A DNA stretch of 64,000 nt from Petrolisthes cinctipes. Lineage: Eukaryota > Arthropoda > Malacostraca > Decapoda > Porcellanidae. The position numbers were made by a program, and so were the translations under genes. Of this stretch, positions 62,889 through 64,000 are shown one piece after another (within the stretch, counting starts at the first letter, position 1; each line of letters starts with the position of its first letter). The notes below the pieces were generated by a model that searched no databases, had not been told where the DNA came from, and saw only the letters and a program-made list of their open reading frames with translations. The stretch covers positions 1,798,001 to 1,862,000 of the forward strand of contig JAWQEG010000717.1 of NCBI GenBank assembly GCA_033782935.1. Reading direction: 5' to 3'.

Positions 62889-64000
62889 AAAATACAGGCC
62901 CAAAACATGCTGAAAATCGATAATTTAGATGCCCAAAGTCAATATGAGCATGTATCTTCTGTACCCGTTTATATCTCAAATTCAGGCTCAAAACACCCGA
63001 AAATTCAATATTTTGGGGTCCCAGAAGCAATCTGTACATGTCTACTCAGTGCTAGAATGTTTTCAAAATATAGGCTCAAAACATGCTAAAAATCGATATT
63101 TTAGGTGCCAAAAAGTCGATATCTCAAATTCAGTCCCAAAACACCCGAAACTTCGATATTTTGGGGTCCCAGAAGCGATCTGTACATGCCTACTCCGTGT
63201 TAGAGTATTTTCAAAATACAGACCAAAAACATACTGAAAATCGATCTTTTAGGTGCCCAAAAGTCGATAAGTGCATGCATCTTCTGTACCCGTTTATATC
63301 TCAAATTCTGGCCCTAAACACCCGAAAATTTGATATTTTTGGGTCTCAGAAGCGATCTGTACATGCCTACTCCGTGTTAGAGTATTTTCAAAATTCAGGC
63401 CCAAAACAAGCTGAAAATCGATATTTTTGGTGCCCAAAGTCAATATGTGTATGCATCTTCTATACTCGTTTATATCTCAATTCAGGCTCAAAACACCCGA
63501 AAATTCGATATTTTGGGGTCCCAGAAGCGATCTGTACATGCCTACTCAGTGCTAGAATGTTTTCAAAATATAGGCTCAAAACATGCTCAAAATCGATATT
63601 TTAGGTGCCCAAAAGTCGATATGTGCATGCATCTTCCGTACTCGTTTATATATCAAATTAAAGCTCAAAACACCCGAAAATTCGATATTTTGGGGTCCCA
63701 GAAGCGATCTGTACATGCCTACTCAGTGCTAGAATATTTTCAAAATATAGGCTCAAAACATGCTAAAAATCGATATTTTAGGTGCGTACAGGCGATATCT
63801 CAAATTCATTCCCAAAACACCCGAAAATTCGATATTTTGGGGTCCCAGAAGCGATCTGTACATGCCTATTCCGTGTTAGAGTATTTACAAAATACTGGCC
63901 CAAAACATGCTCCAAATCGATGTTTTAGGTGCCCAAAAGTCGATATGTGCATGCATCTTCAGTACCAGTTTATATCTCAAATTCAGGCTCAAAACACCCG
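62889..64000. repeat. Tandem HOR unit, copy 2 (partial at window end)
   Basis: The first 1112 bases of the repeated unit, nearly identical to 61,242-62,353, run off the end of the window. Small differences include TATATATC versus TATATCTC and CACCCG versus CAACCG in the monomer at about 63,650 and 62,005. Confidence 0.85.

Larger units (their letters stand above)
42923..64000. repeat. Satellite domain R: mixed 177-bp and 148-bp monomers
   Basis: The array resumes at TATACTCGTTTATATC, exactly where the left flank stopped. Three monomer forms are interleaved. The 177-bp form has CAAAAGTCGATATGTGC (spacing 177 at 60,852, 61,029 and 61,206). The 176-bp form has CAAAGTCAATATGTG. The 148-bp form reads GTCGATATCTCAAATT or GGCGATATCTCAAATT. 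B-halves have GGGGTCCC or TAGGGGTCCC. HORs are irregular, with near-identical segments at offsets 678, 2004 and 1647. The array continues past the window end. Confidence 0.95.

Noticed and set aside
1..64000. CRISPR array
   Set aside because: The repeats are about 176 bp, directly tandem, with no unique spacers and no cas genes, and the window is eukaryotic.

Overview
The window is almost entirely tandem satellite DNA. One monomer family, about 176 bp and AT-rich, runs from the first base to the last and is interrupted once by a retrotransposon. No cellular gene, RNA gene or CRISPR array can be supported. The host is a eukaryote. The single real coding frame belongs to an animal-type non-LTR retrotransposon (LINE of the Jockey/CR1 group), so an invertebrate, perhaps an arthropod, is the best guess, but the species cannot be told. 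Megasatellite-scale arrays of nucleosome-length monomers with higher-order structure are typical of centromeric or pericentromeric heterochromatin; that assignment is inference.

Layout. (1) About 1-32,990, domain L: 176-bp monomers of several recognisable types arranged in higher-order repeats (HORs) of variable length. Blocks recur at offsets that are multiples of 176 bp (1056, 1232, 1584, 2817, 3873, 4225, 5809), with +1/+2 steps caused by a one-base insertion in one monomer lineage. (2) About 32,991-38,730: more divergent monomers of the same family, with only short local duplications. (3) About 38,731-40,532 and 42,923-64,000, domain R: a distinct subfamily with 177-bp monomers (an extra A), mixed with 148-bp monomers that lack 29 bp, and again scrambled HORs with recent duplications (offsets 2004 and 1647). 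(4) 40,533-42,922: a LINE in minus orientation with a 23-base poly(T) on the plus strand. It is 5'-truncated inside the endonuclease domain but has an undamaged reverse transcriptase frame of 770 codons.

The most informative structural observation is that the 176-bp monomer is itself an old duplication. Its two 88-bp halves align without gaps (57 of 88 positions identical in the copy at 33,688-33,863), and one monomer near 26,587 has lost exactly one half-unit in that register. A second observation is a set of HOR copies of nine, seven and six monomers lying side by side (19,145-23,016), whose shortening can be traced to hybrid monomers.

The many open frames of 60-380 codons in the satellite are by-products of stop-poor repeats, and of the 177-bp length being exactly 59 codons. 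They are not annotated as genes. All counts here were made by eye.
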